Shown here: positions 61,930 to 64,000 of the stretch, one piece after another | How positions within the stretch are numbered: position 1 is the stretch's first letter | How the letters are laid out: each line of letters begins with the position of its first letter | Origin: Pseudo-nitzschia pungens | Taxonomy: Eukaryota; Bacillariophyta; Bacillariophyceae; Bacillariales; Bacillariaceae | Assembly: GCA_037355855.1 (NCBI GenBank) | Contig: CM074766.1 | Location: 2,170,001-2,234,000, forward strand | Reading direction: 5' to 3' | Length of the DNA: 64,000 nt | Made by a program: the position numbers and the translations under genes | Notes under the pieces: model-generated | Databases searched by the model: none | The model's input: only the letters and a program-made list of their open reading frames with translations | What the model was told of the DNA's origin: nothing

Positions 61930-64000
61930 TTAATACCACCATTCTGGAAGCAACACCATGTCAATCGAATGAACAATTCCATTGCAGGCAGAAATATCTT
62001 CCCTCAATAGAATTGGGCTGTCCCGTAGCATGATGACTGAATCATGAAGCCCATTTCCACGACCGATCTGGTATTTGTCAAATCCGCGACAATGAGTATA
62101 GGTGAATCCACCGTCGGACATCTCGATCCATTGTTCACAAAGGAGTTCATCGAAACTGTAGACAGTTGTTTCCACTAAATGGAATAATAATATATCGGTC
62201 ATTAACTCTGGATTGAGTGTTCCTTTCGGAACATTCGCAATCAACCTCTCAATTGCTTCATTCGTTGGTGCGAATAAGGTCCATTCGTTACCAGTCTCTA
62301 CAAAGTCTAACAATCCAGTGATGGCGAAGGCTTCGCAGAGTAAATCGAAGCCTGGTGTGCCACAGATAATCTCAGCTGCGTAAGGTCAACGAAAAAAAAG
62401 TTGTGAGATATTGCGAGCGTGTATTCCGTAGTTTTTGACCCTGTTGTTCATTCATCTTACCAATCGAAGGACATTGGATGGGTTCGAGTCGACCATCAAC
62501 GCCCTGGTCATACACAAAGTCGTGATACACCCCATGTGAATTGTCATTTTCTGGATGCAGCTCGTGATGGGGCTCGTTGTGTGGCTCGTGGTATGGATCG
62601 TTGCGTGGCTCGGGGTGTGGCTCGTTGTGTGGATCGTCGTACCAGTATGGATCATGGTGCGGCTCGTGGTGTGGTTCGTGATTTGTCTCGTCGTATGGCT
62701 CGTCGTATGGCTTGTCGTACGGCTCGTGGTAGGGCTCGTCGTATGGCTCGTCGTATGGCTCGTCGTACGGCTCGTGGTAGGGCTCGTCGTATGGCTCGTC
62801 GTACGGCTCGTGGTAGGGCTCGTCGTATGGCTCGTCGTACGGCTCGTGGTGCGGCTCGTGGTACGGCTCGTGGTACGGCTCGTGGTACGGCTCGTGGTAC
62901 GGCTCGTGGTACGGCTCGTGATATGGATCCGAATATGGCGCAGCGTATGGTGCCGGATACGGTGCTGGTGTTGGTGGGTAGGTTGGTTTGTAAGTAGGTG
63001 GCCTCGTAGGATAAGGCGTCGGTTTGTACGTTGGTGGCCTCGTAGGATAAGGCGTCGGTTTGTACGTTGGTGGCCTCGTCGGATACTGCGTCGGTTTGTA
63101 AGTCGGATACCGAGTTGGATACTGCGTCGGTTTGTAAGTAGGATACCGCGTCGGATACTGCGTCGGTTTGTGAGTCGGATACCGAGTTGGATACCGCGTC
63201 GGTTTGTAAGTAGGATACCGCGTCGGATACCGCGTCGGTTTGTAAGTGGGATACCGCGTTGGATACCTCGTTGGATAAGGTGTGGGATACGGTGTGGGAT
63301 ACGGTGTCGGGTACGGCGTTTCTCTGTGAGTTGGATAAGGTGCTGGATAAGGTGCTGGATATGGCGCTGGATATGGCGCTGGATATGGCGCTGGATATGG
63401 CGCTGGGTAGTTATGATAATTTGAGTAGTAAGGTGGGAACAGTGGCGTGGGTTTGTGTGTGGGTTGTTGATTTGAGCCCGGTAAAATCACGTGATTTACG
63501 ATATGAATCACTCCGTTGCATGCCTCCAGGTCCGCTTCTACGATTTGAGGTAGCTTATTCTGTTTATTGCCCGATCCTTTTTGAAACACTTTTCCGTAGA
63601 GACATACGGTCCGAGTATCTCTTTCATTCGTCATTTGTATTCTCGCAGCACACTCCAGGTCTCCACTATAGATTTCCTTTCCTTTGACCGTATGATACAA
63701 CAATATATATTCCATGTTTTTCAGGCTGTTGAAGAATTCTTCCGCAATGTTCCTGTCGAGTGATTCGAAGGCATTATCCGTGGGTGCGAAAAGTGTCCAC
63801 GTACTATACCTTTGGTCTAAATTTTCTGCCAAACCAGTGTCTTTCAATGCCTTGCACAGAACCTTAAAGCCACCGTTTCCGCAAATCAGGTCGGCTGTTA
63901 AAGTCGAACAAAGGTACAATGCGGAAGAGTTGGGTTGTCAGAAAGTTCGCAAAACATCCAAACATTCTCTTTTAGAAAGCATAACAATTAATGCTATGAA
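61930..64000 (-). CDS. FAS1 protein with giant Pro/Tyr/His repeat spacer (5' end beyond window)
   Basis: Two exons are visible: 63894-62461 and 62375-61930, with an 85-bp GT-AG intron. The acceptor before 63894 (TTTAACAG) shows that an earlier exon lies outside the window. The first visible FAS1 domain has ADLICGNGGFKVLC, WTLFAPTDNAFESLD, NERDTRTVC and ACNGVIHIVNHVILPG. Then follow about 310 low-complexity residues in three blocks: PAPYPAPYPAPY, then RYPTYKPTRYPTRYPTYKPT, then PYHEPYHEPYDEPYDEP-type acidic and His-rich repeats. The last exon gives the final FAS1 domain: AEIICGTPGFDLLC, EWTLFAPTNEAIERLI, SACNGIVHSIDMVLLP. The junction CPSI|AEIIC is phase 1. Tyr/Pro-rich repeats resemble structural wall and adhesive proteins; metal binding by the His/Asp/Glu block is possible but unproven. 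Confidence 0.82.
62570..63415 (-). repeat. Coding tandem repeats (PYHEP/PYDEP, PTRYPTYK, PAPY)
   Basis: 12-bp units (CTCGTGGTACGG and CTCGTCGTATGG) at about 62670-62935, 30- to 48-bp units based on GTCGGTTTGTAAGT/GGATACCG at about 62990-63260, and 12-bp GGATATGGCGCT units at about 63340-63410. The opposite strand is open by the same periodicity (62555-63424 plus) but is a mirror, not a gene. Confidence 0.85.

Noticed and set aside
62419..63424. Long plus-strand ORFs rich in Val/Leu/Trp/Arg opposite the last FAS1 gene
   Set aside because: They are mirrors of the 12-bp-period coding repeats on the minus strand; no start context or domain, while the minus frame carries FAS1 domains on both sides.
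57558..63894. A single giant gene joining the two rightmost FAS1 genes
   Set aside because: The gene at 57558-60128 has its own start codon and signal peptide at 60128, and an LTR relic and a stop at 61930 lie between them.
1..64000. tRNA, rRNA or other structured RNA genes
   Set aside because: No cloverleaf with conserved GGTTCRA box or rRNA core was recognised on either strand by reading; a covariance search was not possible.

Overview
This is a nuclear window from a eukaryote, most likely a raphid pennate diatom or a close stramenopile relative. The evidence is: (i) genes with short GT-AG introns of about 64-193 bp; (ii) a Ty1/copia element of the type known from diatoms; (iii) a DUF6824-type protein with the HPGN motif, a family expanded in diatoms; (iv) a DoxX-like protein whose leader fits secondary-plastid import, with Phe at the predicted signal cleavage site; (v) a silaffin-like Lys/Ser/Pro-rich secreted protein; (vi) four fasciclin (FAS1) genes. 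The species cannot be named from the sequence. No RNA gene, CRISPR array or prokaryotic operon was seen. Layout, left to right: the 5' end of a lysine-rich gene leaves the left edge (1-310, minus). Then come a 92-bp MITE, a 1.4-kb element with inverted ends (2002-3416) and a 10.9-kb LINE on the minus strand (3458-14359) bounded by an exact 21-bp target-site duplication. The LINE has ORF1 and ORF2 with endonuclease, reverse transcriptase, RNase H and a zinc finger; ORF2 is broken by one TAA codon. From 14.4 to 16.7 kb there are hairpin and foldback elements and short tandem repeats but no gene. At 18.1-22.8 kb lie a three-domain FAS1 gene (minus) and the DoxX-like gene (plus). At 24.6-34.5 kb sits a young copia retrotransposon with LTRs that look identical, whose gag and pol share one frame interrupted by a single TGA. 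It is inserted in a dispersed repeat, and an uninterrupted copy of that repeat lies at 47.7 kb. Next are a silaffin-like gene (34.7-35.1, minus), a two-domain FAS1 gene (35.8-37.1, plus), a BTB/T1-domain gene (38.9-39.6, minus), a 2H-phosphoesterase-like gene (42.1-43.7, plus), a WbsX/GH99-like glycan enzyme gene (44.9-46.5, plus), a CRAL-TRIO plus DUF6824 fusion (49.3-51.2, plus), a FUSC/ALMT-like membrane protein (52.0-53.3, minus) and an ABC1/UbiB-like kinase (54.3-56.7, minus). The right end holds a second MITE copy, a three-domain FAS1 gene (57.6-60.1, minus), an LTR fragment, and a FAS1 gene with very long Pro/Tyr/His-rich repeats that leaves the right edge. Function: the common theme is the cell surface and extracellular matrix. 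Four secreted FAS1 proteins with Ser/Pro-, Pro/Thr-, acidic- or Pro/Tyr-rich spacers and one silaffin-like protein lie within 46 kb, separated by mobile DNA. All exon structures were derived by hand from splice signals, reading frame and FAS1 homology. In every complete FAS1 gene the exon lengths sum to a multiple of three, which supports the models, but none has been checked against transcripts.
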